A stretch of 48,496 nt of DNA from Prevotella sp. Its GTDB lineage: Bacteria; Bacteroidota; Bacteroidia; Bacteroidales; Bacteroidaceae. Under the pieces are notes generated by a model. It worked only from the letters and a program-made list of their open reading frames with translations, had not been told where the DNA came from and ran no database searches. Shown here one piece after another: positions 26,641-36,372 of the stretch. The first letter of the stretch is position 1; every line of letters begins with the position of its first letter. The position numbers were made by a program, and so were the translations under genes. Location of the stretch: contig JALFCW010000058.1 of the NCBI GenBank assembly GCA_022771625.1, forward strand, positions 1 to 48,496, written 5' to 3'.

Positions 26641-29600
26641 ATGAATGTACGAGATTTAAGTCAATATATAACAAAACTCTGCGGTCAGGAAACATTACAT
26701 CTTCTTGGCTCCAATAAAGAACTATTACTTCAAAAGATTTATGGTCAGGATCCTTCTCCTGATCAGGTAAAGTCTGTTATCTCTGATGCTGCCAGCTTTG
26801 CAAGTAATGCAGAAGAGCAGTTGTTTTATGAGTTTGTGCAGAATGCGTATGATGCAAGTGCAGACTCACTATTCTTCTATGCAAACAAGAATTATCTAAT
26901 TGTACTGAACAATGGTGAACCTTTCTATACGGATTTTGATATATTTGATTCTGGAACAATTCCACGTGACGGTCAGCTATATAACTTCCTGGCAAAAGGA
27001 AAGTCTTTGAAACGCACAGACAATAGTAAGCTTGGTAAGTATGGTCAGGGTTCCAAATTGCTTTATACGCTCCTTACAGAAGTAAGTGAAAGTGAAGAGA
27101 ACGAAGACCTTTTGATAAAGACTCTTTATGATGAGAAGAAAGGACCTTATCTAATCTCTTGGTATAATAGAAATCAACTGGCTAACCTTTTGCAGAAACA
27201 AGGTGTATGGACACCAGCACAAGGTGACGACTATAAAGAGAATATTCTTTTTGCAAAGATAATGATGAGCTACTATCCTGTAGCTCCAGGCACATCAGAA
27301 GACATCTTCTCTACAAAAGAAGCTTTGGATGCAATCGAAGCATTTGATACTCTCGTTGATCCGAGACGTAACCTCCACTTCCTCTATAGAGGTACTGCGT
27401 TGATAATACCTCTTGGTGAAGGTAAATATGAAAGAATAACCTCAGAAATCAACTTAGAGCGTGTAAGAACTCGCCTTGGAGGTTTTGCTTCCATCACCAA
27501 AGACCAGGAACGTAATGAAGGAAAGACTGTTGACCACATTTATGTCATGGGCGAAGAGGTTGAACAGCATGAGGTTCAATCTGTATTTGTTGACTTCAAG
27601 GTAGAAGGCAAACCGTTCTATTATCACTTTGCGTTCAATCCAGTTTTTGCTGAAAAGAATTTTGTGAATTTGTTCAAGGGTCTTCCTATTCTTGAAACGA
27701 AACTCCGACTTGGATTCATCATTGATAGCCAAAAGTTTGATGTTGATAGTAGCCGACAGCGAATAAGTGATAAAGACAAGACAAAAGGACAGTTAGTCAG
27801 AGCCTTTTCAGAGCTTGTCACTGTTCTTCGAGGCTTAAAGAATACAAACCCTAAGAAGTTTGACTATATTTACAAGTCAATAGCAGCCACAAAATACCAA
27901 GAAGGAGAAGACTTCAAATTCATAAAAGAAGCCTTCCAGGAGGTTTTTGTCCCATTCTTTGAAGAATTTGTACTTACATCTACTGGTGAATATGAGAAGA
28001 AAGAGAATGTACGATCATTTGAAGAGGACTATCAAGTACCTTTGAAAGAAATTGGAATCAACAAATACAAATGGATTGACAGCTCTATAAAGAAAGACCT
28101 TCACCGCCATAAGGTAGATGTTGATTCAATCGATTTCTCTACACTACTCTCTGATGCTGACTCTACAAAGTTGATAACATGGATAAAGTCATTATCCGCA
28201 AAGGAATACAACGATTTTGCAAAGGTTAGCGACAGCCATAAGAATGAATCTGGAGTCCTAAATAACAAGATATTCCGTAGTAACAAAGGAAATATCTATA
28301 GTTACAACGAACTGAAAAGTACAGCAAACATCTACTATCCATTCGAGGATGGCATGAAGTTTGGCGAATGCGAGCATATTAACGAGACTCTTTCTGATAT
28401 TGATGAGAATACATATCTTGCAATATTGTTTGAAAAGATCAAAGCTAATATTGAGACATTTAGACTAACTGATTCATCAAAAGACGATGCTGCTAACCTG
28501 TTGGCATGGATTGCTGCAAAGAACGAGTATTATGGTACGCGTATTAAGACAGAAATATGCCTTTTACAAAACTGGCATAATAGTTATCTGTCTTTTGACA
28601 ATCTCATGATCGAACGACCAAAAGATACCATACTATTTGACAATTATACAGTTAAAGGCTATATTCCAGAGGCTGTGAAGTCAAATAATTGGCTAATAAA
28701 TCCGGCAAAAGCAAAAAAAACTTGCTGGCAATGGGTCGTTTCTCATTGGCAGAACATCCAAGACAATGAAGAATGGGGTGACAATACACATGCCTATATA
28801 GCCGACATAAAGAAAGTTTATAAGGCAGTAGGTGTTGATGCCCAGGGAAATGTAGATAATACGAAGTTGACTCTCTATCTGGATGACGAAGGAAAGCCGA
28901 CTGATCAGTTGCGTACTATTGTAAATAATGTATCGAAGCTTACAGAGGAAGAATATAACTATCTTGATGAAAAGGTTTTGCATCTGCGATTGTTGCCTTA
29001 TGAGTATTACAAAGAACTCATGGAGGCTCCTTTCTGTGTTGAGACAGTTCAATCATCTAACATCGTAAATGAATCGTTATCAGCAGACGAGAAGCTTTTG
29101 CGCATCTTTATAAAAATAACGGATGCATACCTGCAATTCTATAGAACACAAGAAATATCAGGTAGATACGTTATTACTAAAACTTCAAGTGGCTATAACT
29201 ACATAGATACAGTATCGGCAGATTTGCAGTCAGAACTTCTTGCTGCTAACTTCTATCGTATTCCCGATAAAGTGCAGGAGATACTAAGAACAGAGAGCGG
29301 AAAATACAAATTCGCTTCAAACGAAACTATGCTCATAAGAGCCATAGAGCGAATAAATAATCCGATTAAGCTCCTTCCATTTGCAAAACAGGCGAATGTT
29401 AATGTTGTAAACTCTTTCTTCAACAATCTTAAGACTATTAATGTAGATAGCAAGATAACAAAGGAAGATTTGAGATGGCAGGTCATGGAATTTGCTGTTC
29501 AGCGTAATACTGATGACAATGAGTACATTGATACAGTATTTGGACTTATCCGACACAAGAACACGGAACTTCCAGAATCCATAACTCAACAATATGTAAA

Positions 29601-31704
29601 AGTTGGTGAAAATGAATACGATGTATATGTCCTTAATAGTAATTATAAAGATGATAATCAAACAATAGATTCTTTCCTCAAATGTCTTCCTTCACAAAAT
29701 GAGATTGATTACTTCAAGGAGCATTATTATGAGGGAAAAGAAGATGAGGTTCCTACAGATGTTCTTTATGATGAATTAAAAAAGCATTATCTGTCTATCG
29801 AGCAATTAAAGTTCTGTATAGATTACGCTTTAACAAACAATGACGATTGTGATGATCTTGAAATAACTGAGGACGAAAGCCTTACCAAAGCTCTTGATAT
29901 GATCTTGGAAAACAACTTTGTTGGTTTTGACAAACATTTCAAGATGGAAGGTGTGGATTTTGTAAACCAGGTTTATGCAAAGCATGACATACTCCTCCAA
30001 AGTGAGTACTTGCCAGATTCTCTTCATAAATGGATTGACAAGAATCCAAGCTCTTTGATGTTGTTCACTCAACTTTCAACTTATTCGAATCCGTACATCG
30101 CTGTTCGTCAAGCACTTCTCGACAATACGACATACTCTGATGTCACTTGTTTCTCCGATATAGACCATAAGGAAGCCATTGATTATGCAATAAACTGGGC
30201 TATAGAGAAAAAACTCACCTATGCATACCAATCAGAAAGATATAATACGATGATGGCAATTATTGAGAAATTACCATCCGATTATGGTGTTATGCCGTTC
30301 CTTAGATATACAGGAAAGGTTGTTCCTATAGAAAATTCATGTGACCCCCCAAAACCATTATTCATGTTGGAAAGATACCAGGAAGGTGCTTCGTTCCTTT
30401 CTTGGTATTCATGGGCTGGTACACAATTCCAAGAACGACTTAATAGAAGTTCAAAACTGGCAAAATTCATAAAAGACAATATTGTTTATATATACGGCGA
30501 TAAAGAATTATTGTTCAATCATGGATTCAAAAAGAATCCACGCTGGAATGTTCAAGCCTCTGTTGATATTAAGGATTTCCCTGAACATGATGATCCTGTA
30601 TATAAGAATTGGAAGAAGTCTGATGAGTCAGGAGGTATAACTATACATACTTCTGATAAACCAATAATCATGAATTTCAATATCATGGCTTCTAATTACA
30701 GTATCTTTGCAGACAAGTTACATGATAGTGAGTTCGGTTATGAACCTGGTAAACGAGTCGTTGTGCAGCAACCAAATAAAGATGGTTTGAGCTTAATGAA
30801 GACCATTGCAAAGCATATTGCAAGCATGGACTTCTTTAAGGAACCTTTTATTGCTCTACAGTCTTTATACGTTGATCAATGGGAACTTTTGCAACAGGGA
30901 GTAATTGGTAATGGAGATGGAACAGGTGACAACGAAGGTGCTGGAAAATCTAATATTGATCTCTCAAACAGCCCTCTCACTGAAGAACAAGCTCAAGAGG
31001 CAATCAATAAAATCTCTGCAGAGACTGCGGAAAACATAGAGCAAGTCAACAATATCACTAAACAGATGAATGGTGAAGAACTGAACAAGCTAAATGAGGT
31101 TGCAGAACCTATCAAGGAATTGATTGAAGGCTTGGAAAAGGAAGATATTGAACGACTCGCTGAGAAGAAAGACAAGTTGATGCAGATGATGGATGGTCTT
31201 TCAGAAGCAGAGGAAGAAGAGAAAGAATCTCAGGTGCGTCAAACAATAGGATTCATTGGAGAACTTATATATAGCCATTATCTTGAAAACAAGAAGCTGG
31301 TCAAAGATATTGATTTCATTCATGCAGCACTTGATGGTATCGGTGAGTATGATTTTGAAATAAAATCAGAGAAGATGTTTGTTGATGTAAAGACAACACT
31401 ATATAGCTTGAAAGATGGTACTGCTCCCTTCTATTTGCATCGCTCACAAAATGTTTTCATGCAGAAACATCCTAATTCAAAATATCATATTGTACGTATA
31501 TCATTAATAGATTTAGACTTAAAGAAATCGTATGAAGAGTTGCGTGACACATATGGTAAGGATGCTAACCCTATGGAGAATACACACCTAAAAAAACGAT
31601 GTGAAGCTTTGGCAAAAAAATATTGGCGAGGAGCAAATATTGAGGAGTTTGATGCATTATCTCCTGAATATGCGATAAGAATAGAACAAAAGATTAACAA
31701 TTAG
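26641..31704 (+). CDS. Giant GHKL ATPase with C-terminal DUF3883 nuclease-like domain
   Basis: This 1687-residue protein has a GHKL (Hsp90/sacsin-like) ATPase at the N-terminus: N-box EFVQNAYDASAD (about 64-75), a G1-like NNGEPF (90-95) and G2 GKYGQGSKL (132-140). The middle of about 1100 residues is unrecognised and helical. A glutamate-rich coiled-coil segment spans about 1450-1535. The C-terminus is DUF3883-like: a GELIYSHYLE helix, then YDFEI near 1570 and DVKTT at 1582-1586, the D...D-x-K layout of PD-(D/E)XK nucleases. It follows the ZorB-like gene by seven bases and occupies the position of the Zorya effector genes. I infer that the motor's signal reaches this protein. Such ATPase-DUF3883 proteins are known from defence islands, but their chemistry is not established. 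Confidence 0.75.
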   Translation: MNVRDLSQYITKLCGQETLHLLGSNKELLLQKIYGQDPSPDQVKSVISDAASFASNAEEQLFYEFVQNAYDASADSLFFYANKNYLIVLNNGEPFYTDFDIFDSGTIPRDGQLYNFLAKGKSLKRTDNSKLGKYGQGSKLLYTLLTEVSESEENEDLLIKTLYDEKKGPYLISWYNRNQLANLLQKQGVWTPAQGDDYKENILFAKIMMSYYPVAPGTSEDIFSTKEALDAIEAFDTLVDPRRNLHFLYRGTALIIPLGEGKYERITSEINLERVRTRLGGFASITKDQERNEGKTVDHIYVMGEEVEQHEVQSVFVDFKVEGKPFYYHFAFNPVFAEKNFVNLFKGLPILETKLRLGFIIDSQKFDVDSSRQRISDKDKTKGQLVRAFSELVTVLRGLKNTNPKKFDYIYKSIAATKYQEGEDFKFIKEAFQEVFVPFFEEFVLTSTGEYEKKENVRSFEEDYQVPLKEIGINKYKWIDSSIKKDLHRHKVDVDSIDFSTLLSDADSTKLITWIKSLSAKEYNDFAKVSDSHKNESGVLNNKIFRSNKGNIYSYNELKSTANIYYPFEDGMKFGECEHINETLSDIDENTYLAILFEKIKANIETFRLTDSSKDDAANLLAWIAAKNEYYGTRIKTEICLLQNWHNSYLSFDNLMIERPKDTILFDNYTVKGYIPEAVKSNNWLINPAKAKKTCWQWVVSHWQNIQDNEEWGDNTHAYIADIKKVYKAVGVDAQGNVDNTKLTLYLDDEGKPTDQLRTIVNNVSKLTEEEYNYLDEKVLHLRLLPYEYYKELMEAPFCVETVQSSNIVNESLSADEKLLRIFIKITDAYLQFYRTQEISGRYVITKTSSGYNYIDTVSADLQSELLAANFYRIPDKVQEILRTESGKYKFASNETMLIRAIERINNPIKLLPFAKQANVNVVNSFFNNLKTINVDSKITKEDLRWQVMEFAVQRNTDDNEYIDTVFGLIRHKNTELPESITQQYVKVGENEYDVYVLNSNYKDDNQTIDSFLKCLPSQNEIDYFKEHYYEGKEDEVPTDVLYDELKKHYLSIEQLKFCIDYALTNNDDCDDLEITEDESLTKALDMILENNFVGFDKHFKMEGVDFVNQVYAKHDILLQSEYLPDSLHKWIDKNPSSLMLFTQLSTYSNPYIAVRQALLDNTTYSDVTCFSDIDHKEAIDYAINWAIEKKLTYAYQSERYNTMMAIIEKLPSDYGVMPFLRYTGKVVPIENSCDPPKPLFMLERYQEGASFLSWYSWAGTQFQERLNRSSKLAKFIKDNIVYIYGDKELLFNHGFKKNPRWNVQASVDIKDFPEHDDPVYKNWKKSDESGGITIHTSDKPIIMNFNIMASNYSIFADKLHDSEFGYEPGKRVVVQQPNKDGLSLMKTIAKHIASMDFFKEPFIALQSLYVDQWELLQQGVIGNGDGTGDNEGAGKSNIDLSNSPLTEEQAQEAINKISAETAENIEQVNNITKQMNGEELNKLNEVAEPIKELIEGLEKEDIERLAEKKDKLMQMMDGLSEAEEEEKESQVRQTIGFIGELIYSHYLENKKLVKDIDFIHAALDGIGEYDFEIKSEKMFVDVKTTLYSLKDGTAPFYLHRSQNVFMQKHPNSKYHIVRISLIDLDLKKSYEELRDTYGKDANPMENTHLKKRCEALAKKYWRGANIEEFDALSPEYAIRIEQKINN

Positions 31705-31760
31705 CAATATGCAATATATAAAGATTATCATGTCAAATCAGCAAAAAAGAACTCAGTCTC

Positions 31761-31791
31761 TTGGCTATATTGAGAATTTTTGCTATCTTTG
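31761..31791 (+). promoter_or_regulatory. Promoter of the AlbA_2/SNF2 unit
   Basis: TTGG at 31761-31764 and TATCTTTG at 31784-31791 are about 20 bases apart and fit the Bacteroidetes promoter consensus. This separates the AlbA_2-helicase pair from the composite operon. It also shows that the in-frame TTG at 31761 cannot be the translation start; the ATG at 31857 is preferred. Confidence 0.65.
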
Positions 31792-31856
31792 CCCACAGAA
31801 TAAATCGCTGTCTCAATGACGTGAGATATAATAATTATTGTGCAAACATTAGGTTT

Positions 31857-33350
31857 ATGACTGAAGAGATATTTAAGGACTTATGCCTTTGTGGTGAGAC
31901 TACTAAAGTGCAATTCAAACAGGCATTCACCTCGCAGAAGGAGATTGCCAAGGAGATGATAGCCTTTGCCAATAGCAAAGGTGGGGTCATCCTGTTTGGT
32001 GTGGAAGACAAAACGGGAAAACTTGTTGGGTTGTCATACGAGCAAATTCAACAGACGAGTCGTGAACTTGGTAATGCCGCAAATGAACAAGTCCGGCCTA
32101 CGATATACATTGAAACCGAAGTGGTGCGAATAGAGAATAAGCATTTTCTTGTTTGTTCCGTAGAACAAGGTAAGAATAAGCCTTACAAGAATCTTAATGG
32201 TGAGATATGGGTTAAACAGGGGGCTGATAAAAGAAGAATTACTGAGAATGCAGAGATATTGGCTCTATTTCAGGACTCAGGCAGTTATCAAACTGATGCT
32301 GCAGGGGTTGATGGTACCACTTTGTCAGACCTTGACCGATATGCCATTGATGATTATCTAATGAAGGTATATTCAATAAGTTTGGATAGCTTGGGGGAAA
32401 AAGCGGAACAAATGATGAAGAATATTCATATATTGAATCAAACTGGCAAACCGACTCTTGCCGGCTACCTCTTCTTTGGCAAACATCCAGAGTACAACTG
32501 TCCGATGTATATGGTGAAAGCCGTTTCGTTCTTTGGAAATGATTTGGGAGGAACGCAATATCGTGATACCAAAGAAATATTGGGCAATATGCCACAGGTT
32601 TATGATAAGTGTATGGCTTTCTTGAAGTCAAATCTCCATAATATTCAAGAAGAGGGTGCTTCGTTTAATACTTTAGGCAAATTGGAAATACCAGAAAACG
32701 TGCTTGAAGAAGTTTTGCAAAATGCACTGATTCATAGAGACCTTCTGCGGCCTGCTCCAATTCGGATATTCATATTTGACAATCGTGTAGAGGTGATAAG
32801 CCCAGGGGCATTAGCCGGAGGACTGACTGAAGAGGATATCCGCAATGGTAAAACCTATCAACGTAATCCTTTTATGGCAACCTTTGCCACCAATGCCTTG
32901 CATTATAGAGGCATTGGGTCGGGTATTGTGCGTATTCTGGCAGAGTGTCCCAATGTGGATATCCAAAATGACTGTGTTGGCAATGAGTTTAAAGTAACGA
33001 TTTTCAGAGGTGTATTAGATACTATCCAAAAGGATGATTTTACTATCCCAAAGACGGAAGATACTATCCAAAAGAAGGAATCTACTATCCAAAAGGATGA
33101 TTATACTATCCAAAAGACGGAAAAAACTATCCAAAGGGGAGTGGATTATTCAGAGGGGATGGTTCTGAAGTTCTTCTATGAGCATCCAAAAGCTACAATA
33201 GATGAAGCGGTTGATGCCATTGATGAACTTTCATTAGGTGGTGTGAAGTTCATCATCGCAAAACTCCAACAAAAGGGATTGTTGAAACGTGTGGGTGGAA
33301 GAAAACATGGCGAGTGGGTCGTATGCCATTATGAGAATAATACCAAGTAG
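31857..33350 (+). CDS. AlbA_2 (Schlafen-type) HATPase transcriptional-regulator-like protein
   Basis: This protein is about 497 residues from the ATG at 31857. An AlbA_2 domain (Schlafen AlbA_2, nucleic-acid binding) occupies roughly residues 10-130, with the typical MIAFANSKGGVILFGVED segment. The HATPase_c_4 region lies at about 280-370, with LQNALIHRD and the RGIGSG glycine motif. Residues about 389-430 consist of six heptapeptides beginning Thr-Ile-Gln/Pro-Lys, followed by a C-terminal winged helix. Proteins of this family are regulators or putative DNA/RNA-acting factors near defence genes. The SNF2 helicase gene starts four bases after its stop. It is probably an ancillary regulator or defence factor; no direct evidence of target. 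Confidence 0.8.
   Translation: MTEEIFKDLCLCGETTKVQFKQAFTSQKEIAKEMIAFANSKGGVILFGVEDKTGKLVGLSYEQIQQTSRELGNAANEQVRPTIYIETEVVRIENKHFLVCSVEQGKNKPYKNLNGEIWVKQGADKRRITENAEILALFQDSGSYQTDAAGVDGTTLSDLDRYAIDDYLMKVYSISLDSLGEKAEQMMKNIHILNQTGKPTLAGYLFFGKHPEYNCPMYMVKAVSFFGNDLGGTQYRDTKEILGNMPQVYDKCMAFLKSNLHNIQEEGASFNTLGKLEIPENVLEEVLQNALIHRDLLRPAPIRIFIFDNRVEVISPGALAGGLTEEDIRNGKTYQRNPFMATFATNALHYRGIGSGIVRILAECPNVDIQNDCVGNEFKVTIFRGVLDTIQKDDFTIPKTEDTIQKKESTIQKDDYTIQKTEKTIQRGVDYSEGMVLKFFYEHPKATIDEAVDAIDELSLGGVKFIIAKLQQKGLLKRVGGRKHGEWVVCHYENNTK
33021..33146. repeat. 21-bp tandem repeat inside the AlbA_2 gene, six copies
   Basis: Six units with an exact 21-base period start at 33021, 33042, 33063, 33084, 33105 and 33126. 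Each begins ACTATCC and encodes a seven-residue unit such as TIQKDDF. The period keeps the reading frame, so copy-number change would lengthen or shorten the linker between the HATPase domain and the winged helix without breaking the protein. Confidence 0.9.
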
Positions 33351-33354
33351 GCTT

Positions 33355-36189
33355 ATGATATCATCCATTCAACTGAAGTATTACGCCTGGGACATCTCAC
33401 ATAAGAAGTCGGTGAGTGATGACAGCAGATTTACTGGTGTGCTGTCGGAAGCGCGTGTTGACCTCAACCCTCATCAGGTTGAGGCAGCTTTGTTTGCATT
33501 TAAGTCGCCACTGAGCAAGGGTGCTATACTTGCCGATGAGGTGGGACTGGGAAAAACGATAGAGGCGGGTATTATTCTCTCGGAGATGTGGGCGGAGAAT
33601 AAAAGGAAGATTCTTATTATAGTACCGGCATCTTTGCGCAACCAATGGAACATTGAGTTGATGGAGAAGTTTTACCTGCCTTCCTTCATTCTGGAAAGCA
33701 ACTCTATGGATGATGCCAAGAGCCAAATAATACGTGGCAAACAACAAATATTCATCTGTTCATATAACTTTGCTTCAACTAATGCGGATTTCCTTAAGAC
33801 AAGAAAATGGGACTTGATTGTATTTGATGAGGCTCACAAGTTGCGCAACGTATATAAAAGAGGTAATGTGATGGCGAATGTGATACGTGCTGCCTTTCAG
33901 AATTATAAAAAGGTGTTGCTAACTGCCACTCCATTGCAAAATAACTTGAAAGAACTCTACGGACTGATAAGCATCATCGACCCTCAATTTTTCTTAAGTC
34001 TTGATACATTTGCCGAACAATATAATGCCGTATCTACTCGTGATGCGGCCAAATACGGAGAGCTGAAAGGAAGGATATCCCATATTATCCACCGTACACT
34101 GAGAAACCAGGTGGAGGAATATGTCAATTTCACGAAAAGATCTGCTTTTGTGCAGGAATATTATCCCTCGGAAGCGGAGATGAAATTGTATGAATCTGTC
34201 AGCAACTACCTGATGCGTGAGGGGACATACGGAATACCGGAACGACAAAGGCCTCTGTTGTCACTGCTCGTCAGGAAAATCATGGCTTCATCGTCTTATG
34301 CACTTGCATATACTCTGCAACGCTTTATAACCCGCTTAGAAGAATACAAGACGACTGGGGTTGTTTCTTCGTTGTTGTCTTGTATCTCTGATGATTTTGA
34401 GGGCGGAAATGACGAGTATAGCATTTACCCCAATGATTCGCAATCAGAAAACTGTTCGTCTCAAAGTCTTGACAATGAGATTGAGGAGCTGAAAGGTTAT
34501 TGTGTCATGGCTCGTGCCATTGGAGTAGAAACCAAGGCTGAGGAACTGTTGAAAGCACTTGATGTCTCATTTGAGAAGATTAAGAACCTTGGCGGACAAA
34601 GGAAGGCATTGATATTTACTGAGAGCCGTAGGACTCAGGAGTATTTGTATAAGTTTCTGTCAGACAATGGATATAACGACAAGATAGTGTGTTTCAATGG
34701 AACGAACGATTCTGAAGAAGCAAAGAATATATATCGCCTATGGTTAATGCAATATGCGGGGACGAACAGAATATCGGGCAGTACGGTGATAGACAAAAAA
34801 CAGGCCATTGTTGATACGTTCAGAGACAAAGCTGAGATAATGATTGCCACTGAGGCAGGTGCCGAGGGAATTAACCTTCAGTTCTGTTCATTGGTTGTCA
34901 ACTACGATATGCCGTGGAATCCGCAACGCATAGAACAACGCATAGGGCGTTGCCACCGATATGGTCAGAAGAATGACGTGGTGGTAGTCAACTTTGTCAA
35001 TCAGGCAAACTATGCTGATTGTCGTGTGTATGAATTGCTAAATGACAAGTTCTCATTGTTTGATGGTGTATTTGGAGCGAGTGATGAAGTGTTGGGAACG
35101 ATGGATTCAGGTGTGGATTTTGAACGTAAACTCAACAATATATACAACACTTGCCGTACGGAACGGGAGATTGCCGCTGCTTTTGATGAACTGCAAAACG
35201 AGTTGGAGGCAGTCATAAAGGAGAGAATAGATTCTACAAGGAAGTCATTGCTGGAAAACTTTGACGAAGAGGTTGTCAATAAACTGCGTATGCGTCAAGG
35301 CGAGGATACAATAAGAATGGATTCTTACAACAGACATTTGTGGAAAGTTGCCGTATCGGTGTTGAAGGATGTTGTTTCTGATATTGACGAAGGTAAACAT
35401 ACATTCACCATAAACAGAATCCCGACAGAAGATATTCCTTCTGGTACATATATACTAAATAAAGAATCTGACCAGTATATCCAACTAAGATTCGGTCATC
35501 CTCTGGGGCAATACGTTGTCAAAAAAGCTATGGAGACAAATGTACCAGACTGTGAGTTGGTCTTTGATTTGGATTCCTATGACTTAAAGTCAAAATTGCT
35601 GGAAAGATACAAGGGGGAAAGTGGTATGGCCTCTATATATCGTGTTACCTCTTATAACGAATACGATTCTGAAGAATATCTTATCGGTTGTGCCAAGACG
35701 GATAATGGAGAGAAACTGCCGAAAGAATTCGTATTTAAGCTTTTGGAAATAGGATGTGTTGATGAAAGTGTAACAAATCTTGAGGATTTGGATGTTTTAT
35801 TCAAGGCTGATTACGAAAACCAACTCTCAGAAAATCAAATGGTAATAGAAGAAAGGACCAATCAGTATGTGGATTACGAAATAAATAAATACGAAATGTG
35901 GGCAGACGACCAACTTGTTCCATTGCAAAAGGAAGTGATGGAGTTGAGCAGAGAGCATGATGCACTTCGCCGCCAGATTAGAAAGGAACATAATGCAACA
36001 ATAAAGTTGCAATTGAAGAAGGAAGAAATGCAGATGTCCAGAAATCTCAACCAAAAAAGAGCACGGATGTATGCTTTGGAAGACGAATATAAAGACAAGG
36101 TGGATGAGATGACTGAGAAACTACAAAAAGAGGTGAATATCAAAATACATTCTGAGGTTATGTTTAGATTTAAATGGCATATAATTTGA
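33355..36189 (+). CDS. SNF2/HepA (RapA-like) helicase
   Basis: This is a SNF2-family ATPase of about 944 residues. Motif I is ADEVGLGKT (60-68), motif II DEAH (158-161), and motif III LTATPLQNN. The second RecA domain has a TEAGAEGINLQ segment and a motif VI RIEQRIGRCHRYGQ (about 525-538). The last 130 residues form a charged coiled coil. No nuclease domain is visible, unlike ZorD of type I Zorya, which joins a SNF2-like helicase to a nuclease. An upstream in-frame start (33289) overlaps the AlbA_2 gene; the ATG at 33355, four bases past that gene's stop, is preferred. The pair probably acts together on DNA. Whether it serves the upstream system or is separate is unknown. Confidence 0.85.
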   Translation: MISSIQLKYYAWDISHKKSVSDDSRFTGVLSEARVDLNPHQVEAALFAFKSPLSKGAILADEVGLGKTIEAGIILSEMWAENKRKILIIVPASLRNQWNIELMEKFYLPSFILESNSMDDAKSQIIRGKQQIFICSYNFASTNADFLKTRKWDLIVFDEAHKLRNVYKRGNVMANVIRAAFQNYKKVLLTATPLQNNLKELYGLISIIDPQFFLSLDTFAEQYNAVSTRDAAKYGELKGRISHIIHRTLRNQVEEYVNFTKRSAFVQEYYPSEAEMKLYESVSNYLMREGTYGIPERQRPLLSLLVRKIMASSSYALAYTLQRFITRLEEYKTTGVVSSLLSCISDDFEGGNDEYSIYPNDSQSENCSSQSLDNEIEELKGYCVMARAIGVETKAEELLKALDVSFEKIKNLGGQRKALIFTESRRTQEYLYKFLSDNGYNDKIVCFNGTNDSEEAKNIYRLWLMQYAGTNRISGSTVIDKKQAIVDTFRDKAEIMIATEAGAEGINLQFCSLVVNYDMPWNPQRIEQRIGRCHRYGQKNDVVVVNFVNQANYADCRVYELLNDKFSLFDGVFGASDEVLGTMDSGVDFERKLNNIYNTCRTEREIAAAFDELQNELEAVIKERIDSTRKSLLENFDEEVVNKLRMRQGEDTIRMDSYNRHLWKVAVSVLKDVVSDIDEGKHTFTINRIPTEDIPSGTYILNKESDQYIQLRFGHPLGQYVVKKAMETNVPDCELVFDLDSYDLKSKLLERYKGESGMASIYRVTSYNEYDSEEYLIGCAKTDNGEKLPKEFVFKLLEIGCVDESVTNLEDLDVLFKADYENQLSENQMVIEERTNQYVDYEINKYEMWADDQLVPLQKEVMELSREHDALRRQIRKEHNATIKLQLKKEEMQMSRNLNQKRARMYALEDEYKDKVDEMTEKLQKEVNIKIHSEVMFRFKWHII

Positions 36190-36220
36190 TAATTATTGCT
36201 GCATGATATTTAAATTATGA

Positions 36221-36252
36221 ACAGGAAGAGTAATTTCTTACTGTTTTTTTTT
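36221..36252 (+). terminator. Weak terminator after the SNF2 gene
   Basis: AGTAA-tttc-TTACT at 36229-36242 forms a short five-pair hairpin followed by a nine-T run (36244-36252). The stem is weak, but position and T-run fit an intrinsic terminator. Confidence 0.35.
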
Positions 36253-36372
36253 GCCTTTTCATAAACTTTTTGTTATTATGCAGAAAGACTGCATTGATAG
36301 TTATTTACTTTGCACATGTAAATTCAAGATTAAATAATTATTGGTAACATTCAAAAATTTAAAAATCAAATT

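Noticed and set aside
24376..36189. A standard type I or type II Zorya system
   Set aside because: ZorA- and ZorB-like genes are present, but no ZorC was seen. The SNF2 helicase lacks the nuclease part of ZorD and has its own promoter, and the HNH gene lies 9 kb upstream and does not resemble ZorE outside the HNH motif.
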